Source: Lentimicrobium sp.
Lineage (GTDB): Bacteria; Bacteroidota; Bacteroidia; Bacteroidales; Lentimicrobiaceae
Length of the DNA: 64,000 bases
Assembly: GCA_024709105.1 (NCBI GenBank)
Contig: JANJXJ010000150.1
Coordinates: 1-64,000 of the forward strand
Reading direction: 5' to 3'
The notes under the pieces were generated by a model. That model ran no database searches. It had not been told where the DNA came from and worked only from the letters and a program-made list of their open reading frames with translations. Below, piece by piece: positions 62,613 to 64,000 of this stretch; the first letter of the stretch is position 1; every line of letters starts with the position of its first letter. The position numbers and the translations under genes were made by a program.

Positions 62613-64000
62613 ATGCGTAAAACAAAGATAGTTGCTACTCTGGGGCCTGCCAGTGCCAATGAAACTGCCATAAGAAATCTTATGCTTGCCGGAGTGAATG
62701 TATTCAGGCTGAATTTTTCGCATGGTAGCTATGACATTCATGAATCCTCAGTAAAGTTGATTGATAAACTTAACGAGGAACTTGGACTTCATGTCGCCAC
62801 ACTGGCCGACCTTTCGGGCCCAAAAATAAGGACCCGCGAAGTTTCAGGAGATTCTATGCTGCTCACAGCCGGCGAAGAAATTACAATCACCACCCGGGAT
62901 GAAAATTGCTCTCCAGGCCTCATAAGCGTAAATTACAGCGGTTTTGCCGAAGATGTGAAGGAAGGTGAAGACATTCTCCTGGATGACGGGAAACTGCTTC
63001 TAAAAGCCCTGGGAAGCAACGGGCTTGATGAAGTCAGGGCAAAGGTGGTACAAGGTGGATTGTTATCATCCCGAAAAGGAATAAACCTTCCAAGAACCAT
63101 GCTACGCCTTCCGAGTCTTTCAGACAAAGACCTGCGGGATCTGGATTTTATTATGAACCGCAATGTACAATGGATTGCTTTGTCATTTGTTCGGACTGCG
63201 GAAGATATTGAGTTACTCAGAAAAAAAATAAATTCATATCCGGGGAATCATCCTCCAAGAATTGTTGCCAAAATTGAAAAGCCCGAAGCCATTGACAATG
63301 CTGAGGCTATAATAAAAGCCAGCGACGCCATTATGATTGCCAGGGGAGATCTAGGTGTTGAAATTCCGCAGGAACAGGTTCCGGTTATACAGAAGAAACT
63401 GGTAAAACTTGCCATTGCTTCATCAAAACCGGTAATAGTAGCTACCCAGATGATGGAAGGAATGATTACAGGTATGCGCCCGACTCGCGCCGAGGTAAGT
63501 GATGTGGCTAACTCAGTTCTTGACGGTGCCGATGCACTTATGCTCAGCGGCGAAACATCTGTTGGCTTGTATCCGGTTCAAACTGTTGAAACCATGAGTC
63601 GTATTATCTCTGATATTGAAAACAGCGGAATCCCTTATCAGGAGGTTCAGCACATTGAAAATCAGGATAGAAGAATTTCTGATTCAGTGATCATGGCTGC
63701 TTGTGATCTCGCAAAAAAAGTTAATGCAAGTGCATTGATTGCCATGACCCACACCGGATATTCTGCATTTCGGATTGCCAGTCACCGGCCTGCATCGGGA
63801 ATATTCATTTTTTCCGATAATCCTAAGATGCTGAGAACACTTAGTTTGGTTTGGGGTGTAACCGGCACTTATTTTGGAAAGTTTACGAATACGGATGCTG
63901 CCATGCTTGAAATGCGAAAGTCGCTCGTTTCAAGAGGATATGTTGGTGAGGGAAATTATATAATCTACATTTCAAGCATTCCCATAGGTCAGCCCGGTAA
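62613..64000 (+). CDS. pyk: Pyruvate kinase, last residues cut by window edge
   Basis: Glycolytic enzyme that makes pyruvate and ATP from phosphoenolpyruvate and ADP. Translation from ATG 62613 gives 462 residues and no stop before the edge, close to the full length of about 475. Motifs include KIVATLGPAS, FRLNFSHGSY, the metal/PEP signature IVAKIEKPEAIDN and IARGDLGVEIP, and MLSGETSVGLYP. The C-terminal domain (about 350 onward) is present. Sitting 27 bases behind the RNase H gene, it is likely in the same transcript. Confidence 0.97.
   Translation, partial: MRKTKIVATLGPASANETAIRNLMLAGVNVFRLNFSHGSYDIHESSVKLIDKLNEELGLHVATLADLSGPKIRTREVSGDSMLLTAGEEITITTRDENCSPGLISVNYSGFAEDVKEGEDILLDDGKLLLKALGSNGLDEVRAKVVQGGLLSSRKGINLPRTMLRLPSLSDKDLRDLDFIMNRNVQWIALSFVRTAEDIELLRKKINSYPGNHPPRIVAKIEKPEAIDNAEAIIKASDAIMIARGDLGVEIPQEQVPVIQKKLVKLAIASSKPVIVATQMMEGMITGMRPTRAEVSDVANSVLDGADALMLSGETSVGLYPVQTVETMSRIISDIENSGIPYQEVQHIENQDRRISDSVIMAACDLAKKVNASALIAMTHTGYSAFRIASHRPASGIFIFSDNPKMLRTLSLVWGVTGTYFGKFTNTDAAMLEMRKSLVSRGYVGEGNYIIYISSIPIGQPG

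Overview
The window reads as chromosome of a Bacteroidota bacterium, most like an anaerobic or marine Bacteroidales-type organism. The evidence is a SusC/SusD pair under an ECF sigma and FecR anti-sigma pair, C-terminal type IX secretion (T9SS) sorting domains on large secreted proteins, the gliding/T9SS lipoprotein GldH, TAnnTTTG-type -7 promoter boxes, mostly weak Shine-Dalgarno sites, and Bacteroidota-style neighbours (ftsX, DUF3098, uppP, truB; arginase-like gene beside topA). I see no rRNA, tRNA, CRISPR array, insertion sequence or prophage.

Layout. 1-1898: 3'-truncated leuS (minus strand). 2293-3307: a tandem pair of small related secreted proteins of unknown function. 3488-8597: a minus-strand signalling cluster with a LytS-type kinase, its LytTR response regulator, and a large periplasmic beta-propeller (Y_Y_Y) kinase. 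9301-24831: a plus-strand polysaccharide-utilisation-like locus running ECF sigma, FecR, SusC with an STN domain, SusD, a LamG/Big_2 multidomain T9SS protein, a LamG-metallophosphoesterase T9SS protein, an SGNH hydrolase, an HGSNAT-like membrane acyltransferase and an alpha/beta esterase. It has no recognisable glycoside hydrolase or lyase, so it looks built to strip phosphate and acyl esters. 25308-28384: ftsX, DUF3098, uppP, truB and a small unknown gene. 28407-36864: lspA, a DksA-like regulator, ileS, an arginase-fold protein that has lost metal ligands, and topA, all on the minus strand. 37124-44869: miaB, then a Wza/Wzc exopolysaccharide export pair, then cysC-cysD-cysN for sulfate activation. 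44922-50015: an unusual membrane protein with three LAANxxNRNL motifs, an iron alcohol dehydrogenase and RNase R. 50481-57945: an orphan receiver, a fused OppD-OppF ATPase, rodA, mrdA (PBP2), a SanA/YdcF protein, a lipoprotein and an SRAP protein. 58140-64000: elbB, asd, ribF, gldH, RNase HI and 3'-truncated pyk.

How the parts fit. The sigma/FecR/SusC-STN set is a classical outer-membrane-to-cytoplasm signalling chain. It probably controls its own SusCD transporter and the surface-anchored LamG proteins, which T9SS (GldH is a component or accessory) would export. The Wza/Wzc pair with adjacent PAPS-forming genes could supply a sulfated surface polymer, although assimilatory sulfate use is equally possible. 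The rest is housekeeping: translation, peptidoglycan elongation, lipoprotein maturation and central metabolism.

Limits. All functional calls come from reading motifs and context by eye; no database search was run. The best candidates for new biology are the esterase/phosphoesterase SusCD locus, the arginase-fold pseudoenzyme, the triple-LAAN membrane protein, and the Gly-Tyr array on the Wzc kinase.
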